Source: Tubiluchus corallicola (lineage: Eukaryota > Priapulida > Priapulimorpha > Priapulimorphida > Tubiluchidae). From it: a stretch of 64,000 nucleotides of DNA. The stretch lies in contig JAQGDQ010000162.1 of the NCBI GenBank assembly GCA_030141605.1, forward strand, positions 406,257-470,256, in the 5' to 3' direction. How positions within the stretch are numbered: the stretch's first letter is position 1; each line of letters begins with the position of its first letter. Under the pieces are notes generated by a model. It worked only from the letters and a program-made list of their open reading frames with translations, ran no database searches and was not told the DNA's origin. Both the position numbers and the translations under genes were made by a program. Shown here piece after piece: positions 48,504 through 59,132 of this stretch.

Positions 48504-48720
48504 TTAAATTTGGTCATGACGCATGCGCATAGAACCACTCAGCTGCCCACCTGCCAAGATGTAAGTGTATAAAAAAATTCAACACGTCTCGGCCAATCAG
48601 GAACGAAGATATTCAACAGTGAATTATCGAATCGAGTGCAATAAGATTAAATTTTGTACAATGCAAAGTAGTAAAGTTTGAAACATTTGATTAGTTGATT
48701 GATTTGGAATCAGATAAACA

Positions 48721-48735
48721 AATAAATTGAATAAA
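48721..48735 (+). terminator. Candidate polyadenylation signals of the glutamate receptor gene
   Basis: Two AATAAA hexamers at 48721 and 48730, about 1 kb after the stop codon, the first I see downstream. If used, the family A copy at 48025 is part of the mRNA. Confidence 0.35.
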
Positions 48736-48810
48736 ATTGCATGCTTTCGTGACATTCCTAAATTTACTTTTAGTACAGGTACTTAAAAACATTTATAGTT
48801 AGAAACAAAA

Positions 48811-49020
48811 CATCTTTATTAAAACTCTTACATTAAAAAATTAAAATCATGCCAAACGTTTCGACAGGTTGCTGCTTCTGTTAACTAATTAGTACCTAAA
48901 GGCTCTGCCTATATAAACTGGTTGTATGTTTACAAATTTACCACTGATGACGAGCAGCAGTCTTTCGAAACGTTTGGCATGAATTTAACTTCTTAATATA
49001 AAAGTTTTGATAAAGTTGTG
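48811..49020. repeat. Inverted repeat with CCAAACGTTTCGA core, possibly Penelope-like ends
   Basis: Arms at 48811-48878 and 48949-49020 are imperfect reverse complements (shared ATGCCAAACGTTTCGA, then GCTGCT; outside, AAAACT(C/T)TTA and CTTTAT). The spacer is about 70 bases. GACGA followed by TTCGAAACGTTTGG motifs are common at the ends of Penelope-like elements, and a GIY-YIG relic exists at 2472, but no coding part is present here. Confidence 0.55.
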
Positions 49021-50138
49021 TTGTTTTTAACTGCAAATTGCCAAGTATTTCCTAACTTCCAACACATCTCCCCTAATGAGAAAAATATGATTTTATATTC
49101 ATTACAAGATGCAAAAACTGATACCAGATTTGTTCAGGAAAATCTTTCAGTGTGCCCATAGAAAAAGTAAACTGGTTGATTTAATGCACCAGAATATGTG
49201 TTTCTAGTATGTGGATTTTTTGTTTATTTATTTTATGGTTCAATAACATAAGAACATATCAAAAACAGTAACATTGTTTGCAGTTTAGTCTGTGGTTAAA
49301 CGAAGTCTTCAGTTTTTAGTATGCTGGTAGTTCCAACTCAAGCTACAGTCGGACTTTTTTTTGTTTACCCAAAAATGTTTTAGGTATGTGAGAACAAGTA
49401 TACTACAATCAAGTGCAAACACCTAGAAAGTAATTCAAATTTTATGCAATTTCTCAGCTTGTAGTATTTAAGTAGCTCTCAAAGCGAGCGAAGTGATGCG
49501 AGTGTTTTTTCTTTCTCCTGCTTTCTGTCTGACACGGTACTTAAGCTTCTAAGCGTTGAATAACAATCCTTGAACCTTCAGACTTTCCTCGCAATTCATG
49601 ACCGCGTACATGTGTGTACTTTACCTAGAAAGGGAAAGAAAAGGACAAATAAACTGTAAAAAACGTCACCTTTCTCACACAGAGATGGGACCTGACAAGA
49701 TAGAGACGGTAGCAGTCAATAAACGGAATGGTTTTATAATATGTAGCGACTGGTTTTGCCCAACGGGAGATTCTTGGCCACTAAATTCTATGCCTGAGAA
49801 TCAGCTTCTTAACCATGTCTTGTCAGAAATTGTTTGTGTTAAAAACGGTGGCATTAAAATTGCTGTCTAGTTCGCAACTTTTACAGCACCGGCAACTACG
49901 TTAATGCAACATTATGTCTCTACACATAAGCAAGGCGTTGTTGTCACTACCAGAAATGAAATAATCTTCGAAACGTAAATCAATGCTTATTATGTATGTA
50001 TATGTTTATTTTTTTTACTGTTAGCACTGCAAGGTATGAGTATACCTAATCTAGGATGTGTGCGTTCTGAATTTCTTCTTATATTTTTGGCACACATTTT
50101 CTCTTTCCCTTTCACATTGTTATCAAATAACTCATTAA
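49021..50138. other. Intergenic, no gene recognised
   Basis: AT-rich. The 90-codon frame at 49598-49870 is compositionally plausible but has no motif I recognise and no splice support; I leave it uncalled. Confidence 0.35.
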
Positions 50139-50651
50139 AAGGGAAAAAACAAGTCACGCAGTACGTTCGATTTATTTTACTTTACAGATACAACAAAGAA
50201 ATTTGCAAAGAACTGCCTATAAAACATAAATTTAAAATATACTACCTCTGAATAGAAATTTTCAGACGTGATGATTCACTTAAAAATCATGACGTAACTG
50301 GTGGCTTCGTGACTTTTCGTAAACGAGTCGCGGCTTTCCGTAATTCTAACTTCTGCAGCTTACCAAAGGTCCACACAAAACATTGCGAAATTAGCTATCT
50401 ATTTTTTTTCTAAAAACTTATTATACTTTTGGTGAAGATTGACAGTGCTCTACTTTTCTTCAAGACGAATGACGTCATTGGAAGAACAATGGGCATTCCA
50501 AATGGGAGAGCTCAAGCATAAAGTGATCGAACTTCAATTGATTTTACTAGCTAAACGAGAAGCTTATTGCAGTTTTATTACCAAAACCTTCTAACATTTT
50601 CCCAGAACATTGAAATAAAGCCAACCGCCTAGAAGACTTGGCCTTTCTTTT
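50139..50651 (+). mobile_element. Family C miniature element, copy 1
   Basis: Flanked by TTAA at 50135-50138 and 50652-50655. Shares with the copy at 61422 the blocks AACAAGTCAC(G/T)CAGT, CATAAATTTAAAATATAC, AAGACGAATGACGTCATTG and GAAGACTTGG(C/T)CTTTC. Small frames inside (for example a KEICK...KHKFKIYYL stretch) are conserved only as part of the repeat. Confidence 0.75.
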
Positions 50652-50821
50652 TTAAGTTAAATTTAGTATAGTATAGTGTAGTTAAGTGTAGATAGCGATT
50701 GAACTTCTACTGAGCAGTTTATAAATCAACTGCAGTTAAAAATCAAAAGCTGCCAAAATTTGCGCATTTTGTCAAAATCTGCAAGTGTGATCAATAAAAT
50801 AATATATAAATAATTATATCA

Positions 50822-50974
50822 ATGTACAATTCATGTTGCTTCCAAAAGTATCCCCGATGTGTGGCCCAAGCCGCCCAACACCATAATTTTAACGAAGCGA
50901 TCAGAATGGGATTAAAACTCCTAACGAAGCTACAGAACAAAGCTGAGGCGCTTTATGGAATTACAGCCATTTAG
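50822..50974 (+). CDS. Short open reading frame, unidentified
   Basis: ATG to TAG, 50 codons. The sequence is protein-like rather than repetitive: QKYPRCVAQAAQHHNFNEAI, then RMGLKLLTKLQNKAEALYG, mostly helix-forming. There is a possible acceptor inside (TTCCAAAAG before TATCC at 50846), so it may be a terminal exon rather than a free gene. I do not recognise a family. Confidence 0.25.
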   Translation: MYNSCCFQKYPRCVAQAAQHHNFNEAIRMGLKLLTKLQNKAEALYGITAI

Positions 50975-51285
50975 AAATTGAAGGGGCGCGACGCCAAACA
51001 GCCGTGCATTGATATAAAAATCTCCAGACCATAGAAGACCCATACTTTATCCATTTGGCTACAATTTTTTCCTGCAGTCAAAAAACTAGATAAAATAAAG
51101 TCAAGAATGGTGTACAGCTTACCAGCAATTGTAATAGTTCAATTATGTAAAAGAAATTATTATTTTAACCTAAATTTTTTTTTATCCTTCTTACATTTGT
51201 ACGGTACGTGCTACTACAAACAGTTGCGAGTTGGTCAAGAATATACAACGATAATCATTTTGTGATTAAAACCTGTAAACATCAG

Positions 51286-51751
51286 CGGGTACATTACTGC
51301 TGAAGACTTTAGAGCAAAGTTCACAGATGTCATGTCAATCAATCAAGGTAAACATTTTATGACACCTTCGTGTTAATTATTCCCAAGGCTGAAGTCTTTG
51401 TAATTATTAAATGAAAGGGCGTTTTAGGGCGTCTATACAAAGCGCTGCTTTTAACTTATGATCTGGAATTTAATCCGTGGCAGTAATCTGTGCAAAATAC
51501 CCTTATCTAGTTCTGTATCAAATCAGTCACTAGTTCCAGTTTTACAATAGACTTGGCAGTGTGAAACAACTTTAGTTACGGTCGGTCTGTACATACCTAC
51601 AGGCTAATTAAATTTTAATTAATTATTTTCATCGCATTTAGATTTAGAAACGCCGACACAGAAGACGGGTTCTGAATATCAAAAATCGAATTCAAAAATG
51701 TTAAAATTAGTATCAGTGCAAATTTCATCAATTATGTCAAGGGCGCGATGA
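51286..51751 (+). CDS. Possible last two exons of an unidentified gene, EF-hand-like
   Basis: Exon-like segment 51286-51347 (donor CAAG|GTAAAC) reads GYITAEDFRAKFTDVMSINQ, which looks like the second half of an EF-hand loop and exiting helix. Segment 51642-51751 starts after a TTTAG acceptor in the matching phase and reads DLETPTQKTGSEYQ onward to a TGA. Phase agreement and protein-like composition support it; the first acceptor has a weak pyrimidine tract, and no upstream exons were found. Confidence 0.3.
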
Positions 51752-52221
51752 ATACTTCTCAGAATAATAAAATAATGCTAAGCGGCAACCCATTGAACAG
51801 CACTTTGCTCACACTCAATAATAGTGTTTGCTTTTCACCAAATCCGCCAACATCCAAAAATTTAAGTAAAACAAGGAAACAGAGTGAATAGCTGTTTGAG
51901 GGGGAACTGGTCCAAGGTCTCACACCGTTTTAAAAGCACAGCGGGTATTAGAAACGCAAAAGCTGTGGTAAATTTCTACTGCAACACAAAAGGCTATAGC
52001 CAGAAAAATGATTTAAAAACATTCATTTATTTATGAAACAAGGCTTGTGGACTCAAGTATTCAAAACTACCAAAGCAAACAAATACAGAGTGTTCCAGCA
52101 GTTACATTTTCTATATTGCTTTATTAAACAAAACAAAATGTTTGAAAATTGATACATTAAAACTAAAACATCAGACAATTCTTTTGCTCGAATTAGATGA
52201 AAATCTGAAAGAACTACTGCA

Positions 52222-52310
52222 TCAGCATTTACCTTCTTTATTGATCTCAAAAGCTTCACAGACCAATCCAATGGCAAGTCGGGCATCTGCATTGAGAAAG
52301 TCTCTCGCAG
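52222..52310 (-). CDS. Possible last coding exon of a minus-strand gene
   Basis: On the minus strand, after a pyrimidine tract CCCTTTTTCAGTACTCTTGAG, the frame reads ARDFLNADARLAIGLVCEAF then EINKEGKC and a TGA. This is helix-like and non-repetitive. A minus-strand AATAAA follows near 52030. An alternative frame from the stronger CAG acceptor is also open (TLELRETFSMQMPDL), so the reading is uncertain. Family unknown; upstream exons not found. Confidence 0.25.
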
Positions 52311-53450
52311 CTCAAGAGTACTGAAAAAGGGCTGCAGTTTGTTGAAAAACTATCTTGTTAATGGTGAGAGAATAGTGTGGTCCTTATATATATATATATA
52401 TATTATATTTATTAACATATAACGTCGCATTATATGTAATATAATAGGTAAGTAGTGCTATTTACGTTGGTATGTACATTATGTTGTTAGTAGCAAATAC
52501 AGCATTTCATTAATATCATAAACTGTGAAACCTTCAATTACATATTCATTATGCAAAGTCCAGAACAGAATGTTGGCTGTTACGCCGCCATAAGTACGAA
52601 TCATCTGTGCTCTAATACCGTTTCTGCCTAGAATACTTATACTAGTATTGTTATTTAACACAGCCAATGAGCAGCGAGCTGGATTAACAGATAAATTTAT
52701 GTTGCAATAGAGTTTTAAAATGCGCTTATGGAAAAGTATATCTAGAGGATATGCACATGATCATGCTGGAATGAGAATTTCTAGGCAAGTTTAAGATTCG
52801 TCTCAATGCGTTTGTTTATTCAGTAAATAACGTCGACATACAGTTCTTTGATAAATTACTAATTGAACATCCATAAAAGGAGGAGCAGTAGGCGTGAAAC
52901 AATTTAAGCATTACTCGTTCATCTGTCGCTGACTTGAAGGAGCATAAAATATCTTATGATGTTTTGAATTATTTCTGAACTTCAGTTGATGATGGAAGGA
53001 CCTCATGTGGCCGTTTAGACGATCAGTTTTTTCATCAAACTTGTTTGTCAGTTTTAGTTTGACCAACCAATCTGATCGTGTAAACAGCGAAGCTGACAAA
53101 CTTCTAGTCTGACAAGCAAAGTTTGATGGTATCAAACCGTTTTGAATTCAACAAATAAAAAATGACAAACTCAGACCCAACAGCCAATAGCACCGCCTGC
53201 TTGTCACAGCATACCGACTGTTCATTTTCTCGCGGGGGCCCGGGAATTTTGTCATTATTAATTCAGCAAGTGATATAAATATTCGACGATCAGCAAGTGT
53301 TGGATGTTGGTTGATACCGGAATCTGGAGCGTAGAAACAGTGGCAATACAAAGGAGATTCTGATTTTGTTTACAAAAAGAAAACTCTGCTTTTACTGTAC
53401 TGTTTTCAACTAATCAACTAAACAATTTACGACAGTACTGTAGTTGTACG

Positions 53451-54258
53451 ATGGCGGGCGTTGGTAAGTTAAACTGAACTTCTTGCAATAAATACCCTAC
53501 AGTAAATAGATGTGACATATTGAACATAATTGAAAAAGTTACGCGACACCTCAACATTTAAATCTTTGGAAATCAGGCTGTAACTGCCTTTTTCAATTCT
53601 TCGCTGTAACTATTTTTTTCATTCAAACTTTTAATACTTTCCTTTCCTATTTCTCATTTTTAATTGATCAGTCTGAAGATAGCCCAATAGACAACAAAGA
53701 ACGTAGACAACATATTTCACAGACACCTTGCTGAATAGTTAGTTATTACCAGAGTTTGACGGAGTAAAGATTGATGTCGTCTAAACGCGTATCAATTTTT
53801 AGATAGACAGTTTTTATTTGTCAGTTTTAGTTTGGCAGTTCAAAAACTGATCATGTGAACGGACAAAAACGTTCCCATTGTCGCCATAGCAACGGGATTC
53901 CAGTTCAAAAATCAATAAAAAATTGTCAAAGGCCCCTTTTGATTAATGGAAGAGCTTGGTGAGATCGGAGAAAAATAAAAAAGAAAACTAGAAATCAAAG
54001 AGGATAGTGATTTCTGGGACACCCTGTACGTAATCTGTAATCTGTTCATTACGTTGACTGTGTTCTACATAGTATGAGATATTCTGTCGTTTACAAAAAT
54101 AACTAAAATTTTCGCTTTCAGAACGTTTATTGGAAATAGAAGCAGTACTTCGAACTTTCAATTTTTTAAATACAGCCTTATTTAAGTTTAAAATAATTTT
54201 ACTTGAAATTTTGGGAATCTGTGAACAAGTGTTGGTGATTTTACTTCCGCCAATTTAA
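53451..54258 (+). CDS. Possible two-exon gene for a small protein
   Basis: Exon 53451-53463 is ATGGCGGGCGTTG with a good donor GTAAGT; exon 54122-54258 follows a strong acceptor (TTTTCGCTTTCAG) in phase and ends in TAA. The joined product is 49 residues: MAGVERLLEIEAVLRTFNF, then a hydrophobic stretch ending LLPPI. The short first exon and good sites are in favour; the product matches nothing I know, and the second exon could continue through an unseen donor. A repeat-like block lies in the intron (about 53800-53950). Confidence 0.3.
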
Positions 54259-54841
54259 TAACCTTCGGCCATTTTTTTAGCTAAACTGGTGCAATAAAAA
54301 GTGTTCGTGAAACGCATAATAAGGTCAGGTAATTCCAGCGGCGTTATCTCGCAGCTTCGTCCCATAATTAGCCTAGAATGTACGCAGCCTAATCATGTAG
54401 TTATAGTGATTAGACAAACAGTAGCGAAAGTGTGGAATTGCAGTCGCGAAAGTAGTCCACTTGTTACTGTCCTGCGCAACCGCAGTTAATCAAGCATTTT
54501 TCCGCTATAATCAGTGAAAGTGACCTAAATAGAAGATGCAGCAAGGCGTCCACTGCAACTCATTGGATTAACGCACGCAAGCGTGTGGACGCTAAGCTGC
54601 AGTCAGCATTATGCTCACACCCTTAGACGCACTTACGTCTTTTAGCTTCTAGCCTCTCAAGATGTGTTCACTGACCTCTGGTGGTGTAATGATGTGCTGT
54701 TATGTGACTTGTTTGAGTTTGCATAATCTAATCTTGTTCAAGTGTGCTGACTGGTTATGAAAGAAAATTCAAATTGATCATTGCTGAGCCTGTAACGATG
54801 TTTTTCTGGACTGTATAATCCAATTAGTGAACTGTGTGGAT

Positions 54842-55315
54842 CGACTTTAAAAGAATATCAGTGACAGCGAAAAATCGATAATATAAAGTAAATGATAGAA
54901 AATCAATAGGTGACATTCTTATCAACATAGTTGTGGTCGGTTTCAGTTTTCGTTTTGATTACAAACTTGGCGCCAGATTTTAACTTGTAATAGCAAAGCG
55001 ACGAAAACTAGATTAATTTGTGGTACAAGAAGAAGTAAGCTTTCAACATGAACAATTTCTATTTGGTAAAGATTTACTTGATTTCGTAAAAAATCCGTGA
55101 CAGCGACAAGTCGATGCATGAAGTGAATCACAGGAAATCACTGAGCGATATTCTCTTTTTCAACTAAATTCGGTTTCACTTTTCGTTTTGATTACAAACT
55201 TGGCGCCAAATTTCACTTCGAAATAATATAATACGACGAAAACTAGATGTGTAATTTGTGCCCAAGAAGATTTTCGATTAACACGTCCGATTTCTATTTG
55301 TCAAACGAACATTTC
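54842..55315. repeat. 236-bp tandem duplication carrying TTGGCGCC sites
   Basis: GTGACAGCGA recurs at 54861 and 55097, and TTTCGTTTTGATTACAAACT followed by TGGCGCC at about 54949 and 55183, an exact spacing near 235 bases. Two diverged units (single-base and small indel differences). The palindromic TTGGCGCC in each unit is like an E2F site, 0.8-1.1 kb upstream of the arrestin-like gene. Confidence 0.8.
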
Positions 55316-55880
55316 ATAAAATCTAACTGACGCGACTTAACGGCCAGGGAAAGTTTTTGTAATCCTTAACTTTCATTGTGTGGATGGCGGTACATTCGAA
55401 ATACGTTATAAATTTAACGTGATCAATTTTTTCTGTCATGTTTATTTTATTACCGTGTCTGTCTAATAGACGTTGGGGGTAAAATTATAACTGCGGGCAG
55501 TTAATGATAACTCACGTACGCCACCAGCGACCCAGTTACGTGAACTGTTCTATGTAACATCATTGTTTTGTAGTGAAAGTAAGTTAAACGATATCTCATC
55601 AGTTACAAACTTCAATTAGAAAGACAATCTTGTGGGATGCTGCTTGATTACGTCAGGCGGTGAGCTAATTTGTTACATAACAGTGAGCTTATTAGTTGCG
55701 TCACAATGCACAGTGCTATTACTGCATCACATTTACTGACAGATTATGTCACAGTGAGTCATTTATGTCACAGTGAACTGTATGGTTACCTCACAGAGGA
55801 CTACGTGTAGGTGGCAGGATGAAAATGCGAATTTCGGTCTGCCTTTACCGCTGGTTTTGTGCAAAGATTCTTTTGTCACA

Positions 55881-55932
55881 ATGTGCACGTGTTTGCTCCT
55901 AATTTCTCAAACCATCATTGCAGCGGCAGCAG
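55881..55932 (+). CDS. Possible signal-peptide exon
   Basis: ATG followed by 17 codons (MCTCLLLISQTIIAAAA) and a consensus donor GTGAGT in phase 1. It looks like a secretory leader cut just before a splice site. It could start the secreted EGF protein whose exon appears at 63782, in which case the arrestin-like gene would sit inside an intron on the same strand. Alternatively this is a 5' UTR exon of the arrestin-like gene with a chance upstream frame. Confidence 0.3.
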
Positions 55933-56045
55933 GTGAGTGTTAGCCTAAAAACCAGACGTTAATTGATGACGTCAGAGCGGTGTGATTGATTGCATACTCA
56001 CAAGAAACTGCTAAGCTGCCTCACATTGCATAGTTAAGAAATAAA

Positions 56046-57239
56046 ATGAAGCTAGAGTTGCATTTGGAAGAGAGCATATACAGTCCGGGGGACATAGTGT
56101 ATGGGAAGGCGGTACTGGAGAGTAGTCGCTGTATCAGAGTCAAGAGAATTGAATTGTTACTCAGAGGTTTTAAAAATCACAAGAAAAGAGACTCTGATTC
56201 CAGTTCAACATCGTGCAGCAGCGACAGTGACAAAAACATTGCGTATGAGATTTCTGTGCGTAGTTTGGTGGAAAACCAAGAATTGCGTGCATTGTACGCG
56301 GTTGGTGTGCAACGCGACAAACGCAACGCGAAAACGCGTACGTCAAGAACTGCGTTGAATTTGTCGCTGAACAAGGATGAGATAAAATTGACTCGAATTA
56401 TACCATTTTATAGTCAGAAACGCGTATTTTTAGCTTATAACGTCATACTAGTAAAAGGTGATGGTATTGTGGCGGAACCGGGAAAATTCAGTTGCCACTT
56501 CAAGTGCATATTACCAAAGACCTTGCCATCTGATTCTGCTAGCTATGCCATGGTGGCTGTGCTAAGACAGCGAAGATTAAAATTCAAAAGAGACCTTTTC
56601 GTTTGCCAAACATTCAGAATCGCTTCGATGCCAATTTACAAAGAAAATAAGAGGTTCAACGTTCAGCCAGAACTGGCATTCAGTTTACAACCAGAAGATG
56701 ACACAGTCGCCCCAGGAGGCGTAGTCAATCTTATCCCCAAAGCACTAAATAACAGCAAATCTGTGATAAACTTTGTCAGTTTGCGTCTACTTCAGTTAAT
56801 GACGCATGGTGCTCACTACAGTCACGTGACCCTTCAGGAAGAGGCAATAGACAAAGTAAAATCAACGTGTGATCCCGGGGAACTAATATCTCTGCCAATT
56901 CTGAAACTATCAGCTCCCGAACTGGATCTGGATTCCACTACAGGTATTGTTGTGTTTAAGAACAGACTCCACATGGCTCAAGGAAAACTTTCTCGACAAT
57001 GCTACTCCTACTTAGTCGAGCTTTTAGGTTTAAAAACATCGAGTGATAAACCCCAAACGTCTGCAATGCTGTATCAAGCTGCGGTAGACCTGTTACCAAT
57101 GACGCAGTCATGGGGTTCGCTGCGTGATTACGTCACAGTAGGATATAAAGTGAAAGTGACGCCAGTGGCGGCATCGGGTGGAGATTTCAGCACTGTTACA
57201 AGCCGAAGTAGCAAATCAGCTGAGGTTATGATGTTTTAA
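56046..57239 (+). CDS. Alpha-arrestin-like (ARRDC-type) protein, intronless
   Basis: 397 residues. Arrestin N domain about 1-195: opening YSPGDIVYGKAVLE and RVKRIELLLRG, and the later LPSDSASYAMVAVLR that matches the conserved LPSS...Y-x-V strand. Arrestin C domain about 205-375. Residues 49-60 form a Ser/Asp insert (DSDSSSTSCSSDSDK) in an N-domain loop, possibly phosphorylated. Family members adapt membrane cargo to ubiquitin ligases through PPxY motifs in the tail; none is visible here, and the tail after the C domain is only about 20 residues. The single exon, among intron-rich neighbours, suggests an old retrocopy or intron loss; the frame is intact, so it is probably active. Start ATG at 56046 precedes the fold directly. 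Candidate AATAAA at 57916. Confidence 0.85.
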   Translation: MKLELHLEESIYSPGDIVYGKAVLESSRCIRVKRIELLLRGFKNHKKRDSDSSSTSCSSDSDKNIAYEISVRSLVENQELRALYAVGVQRDKRNAKTRTSRTALNLSLNKDEIKLTRIIPFYSQKRVFLAYNVILVKGDGIVAEPGKFSCHFKCILPKTLPSDSASYAMVAVLRQRRLKFKRDLFVCQTFRIASMPIYKENKRFNVQPELAFSLQPEDDTVAPGGVVNLIPKALNNSKSVINFVSLRLLQLMTHGAHYSHVTLQEEAIDKVKSTCDPGELISLPILKLSAPELDLDSTTGIVVFKNRLHMAQGKLSRQCYSYLVELLGLKTSSDKPQTSAMLYQAAVDLLPMTQSWGSLRDYVTVGYKVKVTPVAASGGDFSTVTSRSSKSAEVMMF

Positions 57240-59132
57240 TAAGATTTTTGATAGGAAATTTTCATCTGCAAAAGGAGTGTATATTGCACACTGACTGGAC
57301 CATAATGTTGCTGCGTGACAATGTTGCAATATCTCTTTCATCTAGATCATCTAGACCGCGGAATTACTAACTAGTCATGCTCTACGAGCAAGAAATGTAA
57401 AACTAAATGTAACATCAAGTAACTGATTTAGTACACGTAACAGCCTTTCTCGACATAGAACCTAAAAATTTTGGTAAACGTTGTGCAACGCAACAAATTT
57501 GAAATTTTTTCACTATTTTTTTTTTCATTTTCTTGTCATCTTACTACCATATTGTCATTTGTCAGCAGTATAAGTCAAAATGAACCGCGTTTTACTTTTC
57601 ACGACAGAGTAAAACACAGTGTCTTAATTTGAATATGATGAAGTATGGATTTGAAAATATTTTCACCTAAGTATTTATACTTTCTACATTAAATTGTAAA
57701 GATTGTAAACAATCTGAACGTAATACTATGTAAAATAACATACTCTCTCCCTGTTAACTGGGCTAATTTAATGACGTTTTAATGCACGGACAAAACTGTA
57801 ACAATTCGTTATAGACGGTTATTCTATTATTATATTATGTGGGGAAAAAAATGTGTATAAACACGAAAAATTTTAAGTCATTCCCTTACACTTTTCCAAG
57901 GATATATTAGATTTAAATAAACAAGTCAAAAAAATTAATGCCGAAAAAATTTCGTGTTACTACTGTAAAATTTACATCAAGTGCTCTAGGTATATGTCCA
58001 TCATTTTCACTGCAAACTAAACGAAGGCGTTTCTTCAGACAGCTGACACAGTTTCCCTCTTCTCTAAGGGGTATTTGGAGACAGCGCTCAACATTTTTGC
58101 GTTTAGTTCCATTGAATCTAACGGCAATAATCAAACGTTCACTGTGGCAGCCGTACACGTTTTTCAAGGGAATATCAGATGCCGTTGTTCAGAGGGCTAA
58201 GTCTCATTTTTCTAGTGATAACAAATCTTTATCAGTACTTTATTTTCTGTGGCGATAGATGACCGTGATTTAAACTGTTTCATTTTTTATGGTTTTGCCG
58301 CCATGTATAGAGTGGTTTAGATACGCTAACGTGACTGTTTTTAATGGATGATTAGCTATCATTGTTCTGGATGATTAGCTGTCATTGTTCTTGCATATAA
58401 ATTTTTAACAAGTAAAACCTTTTTGGCAATAACTTAAATCTACTAAAGTTATATAAATAACTATGGAAGTTTTTGCTGAATCAATCAAAGTGGCTTATTT
58501 ATGATATTGCAGCAAAAACTTCCATAGTTATTTATGATCAGGCGTTCTAAATGTTAAACATCTGCTTGACACTGCATGGAGTTCTTATTGTTAAATGTGT
58601 TAAAAATTGCCTCCTGGCAAACAGCCATACGGGTGCTCTTCATATGCTGAAATCTTCAAGATCCTCTATTATAAGGTTATAATTTCCACACACAAAAGGT
58701 AATCGTAACACCGGTCTGTGAAATTTCTGCTTTGTAGGGCACTTGATATTAATATTATTGTAGTCCAAACTTCAGGTATATTTTTCCTGCGCCACTCGAT
58801 AATAGGCGTATTTATTGTAAGCCTTTGAGAAATATCAGTAGGTCTTAGATATGATAATGGATGATGTCACTTCCTACAATAAGTTTACCCTAACTTTACA
58901 TCTAGTGATTCGCTCTTCACTTTATTCACTTGCCATAAATTTTTGTGCAGGTATTTTCCATCAATGCATTCGCAGATCGTTTCCAAGAAATCATGCACTA
59001 ATTGTGCGCAAAAGTTTATTGAATAATTACACGCGTGTAATGGATAAGCTTTAGGCAAATATTTAAGCTCCAGTTATTACGCGTACCGTTCCCGTATACG
59101 TATTTACTTTACAGTAGTAGACTCCGTTTCAG
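57240..59132. other. Downstream of the arrestin-like gene, no clear gene
   Basis: Contains a probable 3' UTR to AATAAA at 57916 and the inverted repeat at 58453. A 38-base exon-like segment (58738-58775, between TTTGTAG and GTATAT) is open in one frame (ALDINIIVVQTS) but does not match the phase of the exon at 59133. Confidence 0.4.
58453..58535. repeat. Perfect 26-bp inverted repeat, hairpin
   Basis: 58453-58478 and 58510-58535 are exact reverse complements over 26 bases (left arm starts ATAAATAACTATGGAAG), with a 31-base spacer. A transcript would form a perfect 26-bp stem of pre-miRNA size. No flanking target duplication was found. Confidence 0.85.

Noticed and set aside
48944-48970. Hammerhead ribozyme: CTGATGA followed 16 bases later by GAAA
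   Set aside because: The first pair of stem II would be C-C and the rest is mostly G-U; stems I and III are not formed by the flanks. The core words alone are not enough.
49598-49870. 90-residue protein gene
   Set aside because: Plausible composition but no motif, no splice sites and no conserved neighbour; chance frames of this length are expected in 64 kb.
57913-58167. Minus-strand Cys/His-containing frame resembling a piggyBac C-terminal zinc domain
   Set aside because: Only two to four cysteines in loosely similar spacing, no catalytic domain upstream, and a plus-strand frame is equally open.
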